In this document: positions 10,001 through 19,906 of the stretch, one piece after another
Numbering within the stretch: position 1 is the stretch's first letter
Layout of the letters: the number at the start of each line of letters is the position of its first letter
DNA from: Azolla caroliniana
Lineage: Eukaryota; Polypodiophyta
Direction of reading: 5' to 3'
DNA length: 64,000 nucleotides
NCBI GenBank assembly: GCA_043228905.1
Contig: JBHGNT010000018.1
Coordinates: 7,006,001 to 7,070,000 of the forward strand
The notes under the pieces: generated by a model
Seen by the model: the letters and a program-made list of their open reading frames with translations, nothing else
Database searches by the model: none
Told to the model about the DNA's origin: nothing
Made by a program: the position numbers and the translations under genes

Positions 10001-11318
10001 GGCAAGGAGGGACGGCGGCGAGCAGCCTCGCGACCGAAGGCCTCAGGGTGGGCATTAGTGCTTCTGGTGTGACGCGGTCGGTCAAGTTCGGAAGGACTGC
10101 GTGGACTTCGTAGAAGTAGTAAGGGCTAACGTGGTGTACCTGTGGAACGGGAGGATGCATGCTAGCGAGACCTGGAGAGCCCTGGAGCTGAATATCGGAC
10201 GAGGAGGAATGAAGAGGGTGATGGAAGAAGCGGCGGCGCGCCACGCGGAGACCATCCACTACTCGGCGTCGGCAGGAATCCGGGTCGGGAGTGACAAAGG
10301 CCGAAAGACGAAGGACTCTGGATTTTGGTGGGTGGTACTAGAAGGCCTCGCCGGTATGTGGTTGAGGAAGGAGGAAGTTAACTGCGCGGAAAGGCAGGTT
10401 CGGGAGGTCACCGGGTGGAGTGACCTGGTCGAGGAAAAGACCGGCTTCGTGGAAGCCACGTGCCAAAAGTACGAGGTTCTTGTAGAAAACAAATGTGCGG
10501 GAAAAGCCGGAGGGGCCGGACCCTCCCAGTTGTATGAGACCTGGTTCGGGCCGAAGTAGAATGACGCCGATACTTCCAGCACACCAGATAAAACAAAGAA
10601 AGCCGGTTACCAGTTGAGCACCAAGATAGAAAGAACGATGGACTTGCAGAAGGTCCTTAAGGAACGAATCCTCGATAGCAAGGTGGAGCTGTCGCTGAGG
10701 GAAGTGCTTGGGATCGCCAAGAAAGAATTCCATGATTCCATCGTGGACTCGGTGAAGCGAAAAAGGCTTTCGACGGAGCTGGAGCCAGAGAAGCCAGTGG
10801 AGGTGTGAACGACGCACCTAGAAGATATGGCCCTGGAAGATGAGTTGGCGGAAAGCCACTATTCGAAGCTGCACTGGGCAAGAGCCGCTACAGAGATCCC
10901 GGTTCGGATCGGAGACGTCCAGGAGCCGGTGGTGGCGCTGGTAGACCACGGTTCGGAGATCAACCTGATGTCTATGGATTTCTACATGAAGGGCAAGTGA
11001 CTGATCAACACCAAGCACGGGTGGAAAATACGAGCAACGACTCACACCACGGAGGAGCTACATGGGGCCTGCCCAAATGTATAGGTGAAAATCGGTGATG
11101 TCGAGATTGACCAACACTTCTTCGTGCAGGAGACATCCTCACATCCGGTGATACTTGGAGAACCGTACATTACAGCAACACGCATGGAGACGAAGGTGCT
11201 GGACAACGGTACGACGTACGTGCGTGTGAAGAGCCATGATGGGCGACACCCCGTCCAATTTCTAACAGTGCGACCAAACCACGAGACCCTCGACAGCGAA
11301 AGCCGAGGGGATTTTTAG
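10001..11318 (+). pseudogene. H gag C-terminus and aspartic protease
   Basis: The zinc-knuckle region near 10,050 is damaged (FWCDAVGQVRKDC remains). Open stretches 10,101-10,559 and 10,614-10,808 match the charged linker of G1a and G1b. The protease domain reads VVALVDHGSEINLMSMDF at about 10,930 and HPVILGEPYI at about 11,150, again with D-H-G as the active-site triad. Stops lie at 10,557, 10,806 and about 11,000. The frame ends at the conserved GGATTTT-TAG (11,309-11,318). Confidence 0.85.
11309..11318 (+). promoter_or_regulatory. Candidate -1 frameshift site of H
   Basis: GGATTTT followed by TAG, as in G1a, G1b and G4. Confidence 0.55.
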
Positions 11319-11354
11319 AGAGGGCTATCAAGATGTGGGGCCGCAATAGTCCGG

Positions 11355-11742
11355 TATCGTGAAGAAAACTGGCCATAGGTGGAATTGGGGAGAAAGCGCA
11401 TAAACCGGCCCTTACACGGATGGACGCATGACTTGATATTTTGTACACGAATCGGTGGGCCTAAATACTAAGGCGCGCGCATTTATTAGAGGGGGATTGT
11501 GCGTATCCTTGTGAGAGGGACAGGGGAATAAAGGGAAGGAAAAAGAGGAGAGAGAGGAATCGTGCGTGGGGGGAAGAAAAAGGGCTGCTGCAGAACGAAG
11601 GGGGCTCTCTTCTCCTCGCCGGTCGTTGGGAGTTCGCTGCTTCTGCTTCGTTGACAGCCTGTGTGCTTCAAGCAGAGGCTCTCCCCCTTTTGGTTCCTAG
11701 AGTTGTGTGGTAGTCGTGTGTGTGTGTGAGTGGGACCCCGTG
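11355..11742 (+). repeat. 5' LTR of G4, first 388 bp
   Basis: It aligns over its whole length with the start of the 3' LTR at 49,158. Shared blocks are GGCCCTTACACGGATGGACG, the TTTATTAGAGGGGGATTG block and GTGAGTGGGACCCCGTG at the break. B1 begins directly after CCGTG. In the 3' LTR the next bases are TCGGGCCC. Confidence 0.9.
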
Positions 11743-12204
11743 TGTCATGATATGGCAAGACTCGAACCCATGACCTTAGGTTATATGGGTCGAGCTCTTG
11801 ACCATTATATCATCTATTGTAATACGTAAGATATTATTTTCATTTACATTTTATTATAGGAAATTAATGTATATTCCAGATTTCTCTGGAACATTCTAGA
11901 AGCTTCAGGATTACTCCTGAGAACACTATAAAAGAGGGCACTAGGCATTATGTTGAACCAAATTGGTTCAACGCCAGTCTTTAGCGTCATAGCCCTTTTG
12001 TACTTACTCTTCTTATAATTTGTAATCTGTTATCATCATCTCTCGTCCTTGCTATCTCTCTCTCTCTCTCTCCTCTGCTCTCTTCCTCTCTCGGGAGTCT
12101 TATGTAGTCCCGTCCCCTTAGTTCTAATAGTACTTCCCTTCTCTAGTACTAATTCTCTCTCTGTTTAGTACTAATCCTATCTCGGTTTAGTACTATTCCT
12201 GATA
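11743..12204 (+). repeat. 5' LTR of B1
   Basis: The LTR starts TGTCATGATATGGCAAGAC and ends CTGATA (CTGACA in B2). It holds a heat-shock element, a TATA box at 11,927-11,933 (TATAAAA), the inverted repeat TTGAACCAA/TTGGTTCAA just downstream, a long CT microsatellite (about 12,050-12,075) and repeated TAGTACTAAT motifs. Confidence 0.92.
11889..11906 (+). promoter_or_regulatory. Heat-shock element in the B1 LTR
   Basis: GAACATTCTAGAAGCTTC is four perfect alternating GAA/TTC units at 5-bp spacing, the consensus target of trimeric heat-shock factor. The TATA box lies 20 bp downstream. The 18 bases are identical in both B2 LTRs. Confidence 0.75.
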
Positions 12205-12218
12205 GTTTGAACCAAAAT
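12205..12218 (+). promoter_or_regulatory. Leader of B1 with candidate self-priming site
   Basis: Directly after the LTR the leader reads GTTTGAACCAAAA, not a TGG-type tRNA primer site. TTGAACCAA is complementary to TTGGTTCAA at 11,963-11,971, about 30 nt after the TATA box, where the mRNA should start. The match is 12 bp in B2. Confidence 0.55.
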
Positions 12219-12275
12219 TTCCTTCTGTCTCTCTCCCTTCATACTAATCTCTTATTTCTCTTTTCTTTTCATCCC

Positions 12276-13427
12276 ATGGCCACAGTTAGCGCTCAGGAAT
12301 ATCAATCTATTTTCTCGGAGTTTCAATGCTTGAAAGAGAAGTTCCTTGCTTTGGAACAAGAAAATCAACGGTTGCTGGGGGATCTTCAACAAATCTCCTT
12401 AGAAAAGCAGTAAACGCAACAACAACATGGGGAACTTGCATTACATGTGCAACAACTCGAGGCAACCATCGTAGCGATGCAACAACAAGGCCCCAGAACA
12501 CAAGGGATTCATAAGGAACCCAAGATTGGCCTTCCCACGAAGTTCGATGGAACACGATCTCAGTTTAGAGGGTTCCTTAATCAGGTATGATTAGTTATTC
12601 AAATGCATCCTTCCCGATATCCTACCGATGCATCACGAGTGGGTTTAGTAGGGACGTTGTTAAGTGGCTCAGCGTTGGCATGGTTCGCTCCGCTGTTGGA
12701 AAAGGAGTCTCCATTACTCAACAACTTTGAAGAGTTTATTGGTGAGTTTAAAGCATGCTTTGGGGATACTGACAACATAAGGACCGTGATCAACAAAATC
12801 CAGCGATTACGTCAAGGAGACTGTCCAGCCTCTGCATACGCTGCAGATTTCCGTCTACTTGCCGCTGACATCCCTTGGGATGATCAAGCACTAATGGAGC
12901 AATTTCGTTATGGTTTACGTAACGATGTCAAGGATTTACTCTTGACTTTCCCTGAAGAGCCAAAGTCCTTAACAGAAGCAATCAGTCGCGCGGTAAGATG
13001 TGATAACCGCCTCTTTGAGCGACATTCGGAACGACAACTACAGATGCCGAGGGCAAGATCAGAGCCCACCTACGCCTCAATGGTAGCAAAACCTTTGCCT
13101 AGGGAGTACTATAATGCGCCTCCAGTGAATACTCCGACTCCGATGGAGATTGACACTACACGTCGTCGAGGACCATTATCCGAAGAAGAAAAACAACAAC
13201 GCCGAACAAATCGACTATGTCTCTACTGCGGTGGACCAGGACACATTGCAATCAATTGTCCCCATAGGCCAAGAAGACAGGTAAACCAAATAGTTTCTAG
13301 TTCTAATTGTACTAAACCCGAGCCTATTACAGTAGGGATATCTGATAGTACTAATAGTACTAATAGCCTAGATCTAGCGAACAAATTTGATGTCCTTAGT
13401 CAGTTAGAAGAAGAGTTAAACGACTAA
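12276..13427 (+). pseudogene. B1 gag
   Basis: The ATG at 12,276 (MATVSAQEYQ) is conserved in B2. The N-terminus is a Gln-rich coiled coil (LEQENQRLLGDLQQ). The capsid region has KFDGTRSQFRGFLNQV and ASAYAADFRLLA, and a CCHC knuckle CLYCGGPGHIAINC lies at about 13,220-13,260. In-frame TAA (12,411) and TGA (about 12,588) interrupt it, the second a CGA to TGA change. From 12,603 the frame is open to the stop at 13,427. Gag of this family ends in LSQLEEELN. The pol frame that follows is -1 relative to gag. Confidence 0.88.
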
Positions 13428-13499
13428 GTCCAGCCAAAATAGGAGCCGTTTGGTTGGACAACCCTAGACCTGTGTAGCCCATTAGTGGTTCCATTCCCT

Positions 13500-13882
13500 C
13501 TAAGCAAGTTAGCAATGTGTTCGTAGCCCAAGTAATAGTTAGTACTAAAAGTACCCCTCCAGTACACGTCTTAGCACTTCTAGACTCCGGAGCTAATTCT
13601 AGCTTTATGGATAGGAATTTTGCCCAAGCTCATCAGATATCTCTTAGAAAACTTCCGTGTCCAGCCTCTGTAGTCGTCATTGATGGTCGTCCCATTGCTT
13701 CCGGAAATATCATAGAAGAGTCAGAACCCGTTAATATTGTCCTAGATAACTTAGCATGTGTAGTATCATTTAACATTATTAGTATCCCAGAACATCCCAT
13801 CGTTTTGGGATTACCATGGTTCGAGTTACATAACCTAGACATAGATTGGAGAACAAGAGAAATCCAGTGTCGACAAACCTGA
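13500..13882 (+). pseudogene. B1 aspartic protease
   Basis: VLALLDSGANSSFMDRNFA (about 13,567-13,625) is the D-S-G active site of a retropepsin, and PIVLGLPWFELHNLDIDW (about 13,795-13,850) carries the second conserved segment. This is the ordinary gypsy protease layout. The frame continues into RT except for a TGA at 13,880-13,882. B2 has lost this whole region. Confidence 0.87.
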
Positions 13883-14790
13883 GGATCTACTCAGAAGATT
13901 GCCACCATTTCACGACATCAGTTGCGGGAAGAAGGACGCAAGGAAGAAATGTTTCTCTTCGCAATATCACTAAAACCCTCCGACACCATTAAAGAGGAGT
14001 CCATCGTTCAGCTTCCAAAGAAGTATCATCATTATGCCAATGTATTCGATAAAGTACGAGCCAATACACTTCCTCACCATCGACCATATGATTGCTCCAT
14101 CGATTTACAACCGGGGAAAGAGCCACCATGGGGACCGATCTACAATTTGTCACCAATCGAGCTAGAAGTCCGTCGAGCCTATATAGAGGAGAACTTGGAG
14201 AATGGATTCATTCGACATTCGAAATCTCCAGCCGGCGCACCCATTTTCTTCGTCAAGAAAAAGGATGGCTCACTTCATCTGGTGGTAGATTACCGTGGCT
14301 TGAATAAAGTTACAATCCGCAATAGGTATGCACTTCCCCTTATCTCAAGTCTTTTAGAACGGATCAATGGTGCCAGGTTCTTCACAAAGATCAACTTACG
14401 GGGGGCCTATAACCTCGTACGGATCCGACCAGGAGATGAATGGAAGACTGCATTCCACACTAGATATGGGCACTTCGAGTATACGGTCATGCCGTTTGGC
14501 CTCACTAATGCGCCGGCCGTCTTCCAGCACATGGCAAATGATATATTCCGAGATCTCTTGGATGTGTGTCTGATCATCTACTTGGATGATCTACTGGTTT
14601 ATTCAAAGACCGAAGAAGAGCATTATTCTCATGTACTGTTAGTTCTAAAACGACTTCGAGAACATGGTCTTTACGCAAAGCTAGAAAAATGTAGTTTTGG
14701 GTGCAACCAGGTGGAATTTCTCGGCTATGTCATTTCCTTAGAAGGCATCTCCATGGACCCAACTAAGGTCAAGACGGTGGTAGAATAGTA
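13883..14790 (+). pseudogene. B1 reverse transcriptase
   Basis: The open stretch 13,922-14,788 contains PPWGPIYNLSPIE, GAPIFFVKKKDGSLHLVVDY and the primer grip and palm motifs (TKINLRGAYNLVRI, MPFGLTNAPAVFQ). The catalytic box IYLDDLLVYSK lies at about 14,576-14,608, and EFLGYVIS marks the thumb. The catalytic Asp pair is intact. A TAG at 14,786-14,788 replaces a conserved codon before the connection domain. This box is the usual plant chromovirus form, unlike FLDDIPIKG in the G family. Confidence 0.92.
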
Positions 14791-15386
14791 GGCTCCGCGC
14801 TCGGTGCAGGATGTGCAATGCTTTTTAGGGTTTGCCAATTTTTACCGGAAGTTTATACAAGATTACTCAAAGCTCGTTCTGCCTCTCACATAGCTTACCG
14901 GGAAGGGACAATCGTTCGTTTGGTCTGAAGAAGAAAATATGGCTTTCGAGAGTCTTAAAAAGGCATTTACATTGGCTCCAATTCTAGCTCATGTCTATCC
15001 GGAACTACCATTCATTATCGAAGCTGATGCATCGGATTTCGCATTGGGGAGTATTCTGTCACAACGGGGTCATGATGAGAAGCTACATCCTGTGCCTTTT
15101 CACTCACGCAAGTTTGACGCCGCCGAAATCAATTACGAAATTCATGATAAGGAGCTATTGGCAATAGTGGACTCGTTTATGCAATGGAGGCATTTTTTAG
15201 AGGGATCCTCTCATCAAGTCACCGTATTCAGTGATCATAAAAACCTTGCCTACTTTCAGGATGCTCGAGTGTTAAATCGACGTCAAGCTCGGTGGGCCCA
15301 CTTCCTCACGCGTTTCGACTTCAAAATTACATATCGTCCGGGGAAGCACCAAGGGAAGGCAGATGCATTATCACGACGTTCGTATC
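14791..15386 (+). pseudogene. B1 RNase H, cut by Copia A
   Basis: [12 protein letters not shown] (about 14,823) opens the connection domain, and a TAG follows near 14,893. RNase H reads FIIEADASDFALGSILSQ, DKELLAIVD, FSDHKNLAYFQ and GKADALSRRSYQ. At 15,387 Copia A begins, with target duplication GTATC at 15,382-15,386. The coding text picks up at 30,810-30,814 with the second copy of the duplication. Confidence 0.9.
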
Positions 15387-15779
15387 AGTAGAAAGTAGCG
15401 TGCGGAAGCAAGTATGAAGACCGAACAGAAGATAGAAAACTCAGGTTTAATGGAGAGCTTGAGCTTACGCAGTATACTTGGGAGAGACAGAGAGAGAAAG
15501 AAGAACTATATTCAACAACAAAAGATCTCGATTCACTACTCTATACATATGTGTGTTCCATGAACACTTTTGTACAAGTCCTCGAAGGATTGACCGAAGT
15601 ACTGACCGTACTTCAATGCTCTTTAAGAGCTCCTACACTAATTCCCAAATATATTCCTCATGGAATATCTTTCCTAACGGCCTCCCGGTTTACGCACTCG
15701 GCCTAACCGATCGGTCCCAACCGATCCGGTCCTCGGCTTCTTCAGCCGATCCGGCCGATGTTGAGCTTGTCTCTCAACA
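15387..15779 (-). repeat. 3' LTR of Copia A
   Basis: On the minus strand it starts TGTTGAGAGACAAGC and ends near CTACTTTCTAC. It matches 30,417-30,809 over 393 bp with scattered transitions. Confidence 0.94.
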
Positions 15780-15792
15780 CTCCCCCTCAAGC
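15780..15792 (-). promoter_or_regulatory. Polypurine tract of Copia A
   Basis: The minus strand reads TTGAGGGGGAGTG directly before the 3' LTR. A second, near-identical tract (GAGGGGGAGAATAG) lies at about 26,062-26,077, just after the RNase H coding end. Confidence 0.85.
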
Positions 15793-15849
15793 TCAACTCG
15801 AGGCTCTTCGAGATCCTCGGGCTCACAGCTCCGGTTCCTCCTGGCTTCA

Positions 15850-15874
15850 GGGTAAAAGCATGCGAGTGGAAACA
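15850..15874 (+). repeat. Left terminal inverted repeat of the DNA transposon
   Basis: This 25-bp sequence pairs with 25,577-25,601 reversed, with one mismatch at position 5. Two copies of AGCTAATTAGCT follow within 60 bp (about 15,883 and 15,909). Confidence 0.9.
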
Positions 15875-16100
15875 CTATTATAGCTAATTAGCTACTAAAA
15901 TGGCCATAGCTAATTAGCTATTTGTTTAGCTAGTCTTTCTTGTGGGAAAATCAAATATTTGAAAAACTAATTTATGAAAAAACTCAAATATTTGAACTTC
16001 TGTTTCAGACGTAGTGGAACTTGGGGAATATCACCATCATCTAAGGTCGACTTCAATGTCATCAATTTCCTGTTTAGCCTAAGTCTGATTTTGAACGCAG

Positions 16101-18198
16101 ATGGAGTACTCAGAGCACGAACGCAGACGTAGCTCCCGCAACAGCAAAAAATCGACATTGCAGATTGAGAGCTACAACACAGAACCCGCTCGATCATCGT
16201 CCAGGTATGTTTCAGTTACAGAAACCCCAAACATTTGTTTTTTCTTTTTGACTACTGTCTGAACTTTGGTGCCGATTCATATTTCCCCAAAATCGAATAG
16301 GGCGAAGTCCTTGGAGTCCCATACAAGGATGTCTCGCAAATCGGGGAGTAGCAACAGGTGTGTTTATATTACTTTTTTTGTGTTTAATCCTGTCTTTAGT
16401 GATTAGGGTTTGTGATTGAAATTTCTGATTAGGGTTTGTGATTGAAATTTCTGATTAGGGTTTTTGATTATAAATTTCTGATTAGAATTTCTGAATAGGG
16501 TTTCTGGTTACAAATTTTGATTACAAATTAGAATTTCTGAATAGGGTTTTTGTTTATAAATTTCTGCTTAGGATTTCTGATTAGGGTTTGTGATTGAAAT
16601 TTTTTATTAGGGTTTCTGATTGAAATTTCTGATTAGGGTTTTTGATTATAAATTTCTGATTAGAATTTCTGAATAAGGTTTCTGGTTACAAACTTCTGAT
16701 TACAGATTTTGATTAGGGTTTCTGATTTCAAACTTCTGATTACAGATTTTGATTAGGGTTTCTGATTTCAAATTTCTGAATACAAATTATGATTAGGGTT
16801 TCTGATTTGCTAAGTTAAAGATTTTGCACCATTTTTGTTGTTGTTGATTGGGGTTTTTGATTCTCACATATTCTGATTTTGCACTATTTCTGATTTCTGA
16901 AATGATATTTCAGATGGCTCGTTCCTCCGTATACGAGAGTGCTAAACTTCGCAAAATTTTGCGAGACAAAGGAGGACTTCCACAACACCTATGGTCTGTC
17001 ACTCGAGGGTGTTGACCCTGCTGTCCTAAGTGATAAATTGATCAGTGATATAGACTGGATGACAGTATATACAGTGCCTAGAGTCAAAGGCAAGGTCAAG
17101 CTGAAGCATGTACGAGCCGACTTGTACGATGACTGCATGAGACTGCACCAGAAAGTTCATCAGGAGATCCCAGTCAACAATGAGTTGTCAGTTTCATTTG
17201 CTAGAGCATTTGCATATGAGTACTGCAAAACAACGAAGGAATCTAGAGACCCTGAAATGTATAGGGTAGCTTGGGCAGTCTATGGTGAGGCATCGGTAAA
17301 AAGATGCCGAAAGATGGGGACCTTGGCACAAAAAATAGACAGATTTTGGAGCATGGCAGCTGTTGATGCAACTGCCGACTCCCAGCAAGACCGGGGGCAT
17401 ACACCACACCGACACCCAAGGAAAGCCAATGTCGATGATACAGGTGAGACATTGGTTAGCTATATGCTAAAAAATGTCCATGAAGCCTGTGAGACATTGG
17501 CATTTTTTAAGACTGATTTAGAGAAAGCCACAATGGCTTCTGCAATGGAGAGCAAAGTTACTTCTGCTGTTACAACAATTAGAAATAAGATTCAGGTAAC
17601 TATTGTTTTGCTGGTATGTGATTGTGTTATAAATAACGGGTAAAATGTGCTAATCAAGCATTATCTGGAATAGGTTGCGCAACAGGAGCTTGAATTAGAG
17701 GGGCCACTGGATCCCCAGCGTAAAATAGAACTGCAAATAGAGATCCAGGTTCTTTCAATGAACCTGGACCTTCTAGGTGTAAATACTGTTGCAGATTACA
17801 ATTTGGATAAGCTTCAAGTAAGTTAACGATTCCTGAGCAAAGTTGGTGTATCTTTCAACAACAAGAATAATTAATCGGTAAATTTCTCTGTTGCGTTGAA
17901 GGAACAATACATTCATCAAGAACAGGTAGTTAGCTGCCTTAAGAAGAAGCTACATTTTGTGGAGGGAATGGTAAGGACCAGACAGGATTTGGACCTGAAC
18001 ATTCTTGCTCCCTTACCAAATGAAGTAGAACCAGAAAATGATTTATTGACAGTTCAAGCACGTTGCATCGCTTGCGGGTTAGGTGTGGAGGACAAAACTG
18101 CGTCTTTGTTGGTTCACCTACAACCATGCAACCACACATACCATCTGCTTTGTTTTCAACATGCCTGTCGAATTAGGCAACGATGTGAAATGCCATGA
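16101..18198 (+). CDS. Transposon-borne spliced gene, unknown product with C-terminal RING-like cluster
   Basis: Proposed exons are 16,101-16,204, 16,301-16,357, 16,914-17,595, 17,674-17,817 and 17,902-18,198. All introns are GT-AG and all junctions keep frame, giving 427 residues. The ATG at 16,101 opens a short Arg/Ser-rich basic stretch. Exon 3 encodes an unrecognised globular region (VLNFAKFCETKEDFH; CRKMGTLAQKIDRFW), and exons 4-5 look like a coiled coil (LELEGPLDPQRKIELQIE). Exon 5 ends with CIACG, LQPCNHTYHLLC and RQRC, spaced like a RING finger. The last Cys pair is lost because the frame stops at TGA; the next frame continues (CHEIVETTC). I infer a one-base frameshift or an undetected intron. 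Function is unknown; ubiquitin or SUMO ligase-like is a guess. Confidence 0.55.
16358..16913 (+). repeat. Intron made of degenerate telomere-box-like repeats
   Basis: This 556-bp intron contains at least ten copies of GATTAGGGTTT or close variants, alternating with GATTGAAATTTCT or TACAAATTTCTGA, spaced about 25-30 bp. AGGGTTT is the plant telo-box core. The array is degenerate and dispersed, not a (TTTAGGG)n run. Confidence 0.75.
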
Positions 18199-18553
18199 AA
18201 TAGTGGAAACAACATGTAAAACTGAGGTTCACAACAACAGTGTTTATGAACACTTGATGCAACATTTCTTCGAGTCTCAAGACCTTGATTCCACCCCACC
18301 GAGCCCAACTACTGAAAATGTCCAAACAGATCCCTCTGTACTTGAAAAGCTAGTTCAAGAAACGGCTGATGTGCAATTAGCTGCTGAGGCGATGGGAAGG
18401 TTGTCGGAGGAGGACACACTTGCGCATTGGGTCCTAGAAGCAAGGCTAAATGGGGAACCAACCAGAAAAAGGCTGAAGAAGGGGCCACGATCGGGAACAA
18501 GACCAGTTACTCGGTCAAGGGGCCCAGACGTAGTGGAGCGAAATACTGTTTAG
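18159..18553 (+). CDS. Continuation of the RING-like transposon protein in another frame
   Basis: From the MPVELGND region the +1-shifted frame stays open to TAG at 18,553. It has a Cys pair (VKCHE, TTCKT), an acidic Pro/Ser-rich middle (DSTPPSPTTEN) and a basic tail (RKRLKKGPRSGTRPVTRSRG) that resembles a nuclear localisation signal. It most likely belongs to the gene at 16,101-18,198, with the two separated by a frameshift. Its independent ATG would give about 130 residues. No database family recognised. Confidence 0.4.
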
Positions 18554-18723
18554 TTGGATATGATTGTTAGCTTAGGGATTTTGCTAGGGTTTTATGAAGT
18601 TTTACTATCCTGTTGGACAAGTAAAACCTCAGATTGGTTGTTGCTTGATCCACATTATGTAATGGAACTCTATGATGTTTTTCCAAGATAATTTGAAGAG
18701 TGTTGTTCTATGACTGAAACTCT

Positions 18724-19778
18724 TTGATGTTCAGGATATTGTTTTGTGAGACTAGTAGTTACTTTGTGAGTGTGAATATGTTGGTGTTTTCTGATGTTGC
18801 AGAGTCTAAAGGGTTTGATTCTATTGCTCGTAAGGCCAATGGCAGTGTGGATACTGTTGATGTTGCGGCATGTTTAAAGGGCCCCATCTTGAAAGTAGAT
18901 GTAGCAACTGACACAAGTGATCTGGTCACACAAGTTGATCAAGCATGTAGCACGGATGACTTGGTGTTGCAGGTAGATGCAGCATGTGATACCAGTGGAC
19001 TGATATCGAGCAGAACAGTAGCTACATGCACTGAGGTAATCCAAGGATTGATAACTAAGTCGTCAAAACAAGAGCACCAGAATGTGAAGCTAGGCCCAAC
19101 ACAGTCGACTAGGGGTTTAAAGAGGAAAAGGACACCAGTTGTGTCAGCCGAACCTGAGCTGATTGAGATTGATCGTATCCTACCAGAAAATGGTGTAACA
19201 GCGGCTCAGTTTCAGGAATGGAAACCTAAACCACTAGAAGTCGAGCGAAGAGCCTTGATCTTGGAGCTTGATAAAGTCTTGATGAGTGTGAGATATATGC
19301 AACCAAGGAGGGACGCAAATCAGTTTCTAGAGTGGGCTGTGGAGTACTTCGATTTGTTTATTTGGAGTGAAAAACCAAAATCAGATGTGTGGAAGTGTTT
19401 GGCAAGATTCTTCCCAAAATGGCGAAGTCGTTTTAAAGGTCAATGGGCACGAGAAAATTGTGAGCAGATGGAAGCTGCAAGATTCAAGAGGCTTTCTGAT
19501 TTTTGGGCTACTTGGCCTGAATATAATGCTGACAATACATTGATTTTGGATACATAACATTTCCGACACTACTTCAATATTCGGAGATGCTGTCTCATTC
19601 TACCCGAGGAAATGCCTGAACAGTACCTGGTGCAAACAGTGAGCTGCCAACTAGGTGCATGGTTGTGGACTCCATACCGAGCTCAATATGCGGATAATAT
19701 ATGTAGACTCGTTCCACTGACTAGCAAGAGCTTAGCTGTTTATAGGAGATTTGTAGACATTTCCAATGGTAATTTATA
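18724..19778 (+). pseudogene. FCP1/NIF-like HAD phosphatase domain carried by the transposon
   Basis: The open frame 18,724-19,557 plus its continuation past a single TAA (19,555-19,557) to 19,778 ends in a region resembling plant FCP1-homology (HAD) proteins. RRALILELDKVLM occupies the place of the DxDx(T/V) motif. FLEWAVEYFDLFIWSEKPKSD matches the conserved F..RF.V.VW(S/T) block, and PEYNADNTLILDT matches the E(F/Y)N..NTLL(I/L)DDSP block. The first catalytic Asp is replaced by Glu and the second motif ends DT then stop, so phosphatase activity is doubtful. Upstream are short acidic repeats (KVDVATDTSDLV, QVDAACDTSGLI) and a basic patch (RGLKRKR). A probable 3' splice site (GATGTTGCAG) lies near 18,801, so this may be a downstream exon of the preceding gene. 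It is either captured host sequence or a conserved transposon protein. Confidence 0.55.
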
Positions 19779-19906
19779 AATATGTAAAGAGATGACATTA
19801 TTCAATGAAGAATTTAATTACTTGTTCCCACTGTACTTATCTACTGTGTAATTTGAGGAATATGTTGCAGATTGTTGATTTCATTCTATTGATGACTATT
19901 TAGCTA
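19779..19906. other. Short non-coding spacer 3' of the FCP1-like segment
   Basis: AT-rich sequence between the two convergent gene regions of the transposon. It contains AATAAA-like runs but nothing else that I can identify. Confidence 0.4.

Noticed and set aside
11355-11742. Solo LTR
   Set aside because: It is the broken 5' LTR of G4, since its partner at 49,158-49,748 and the matching flanks CCGG/CTGG place both in one element.
16358-16913. Interstitial telomere
   Set aside because: The AGGGTTT motifs are dispersed and separated by about 20 bp of other sequence, with no (TTTAGGG)n tract.
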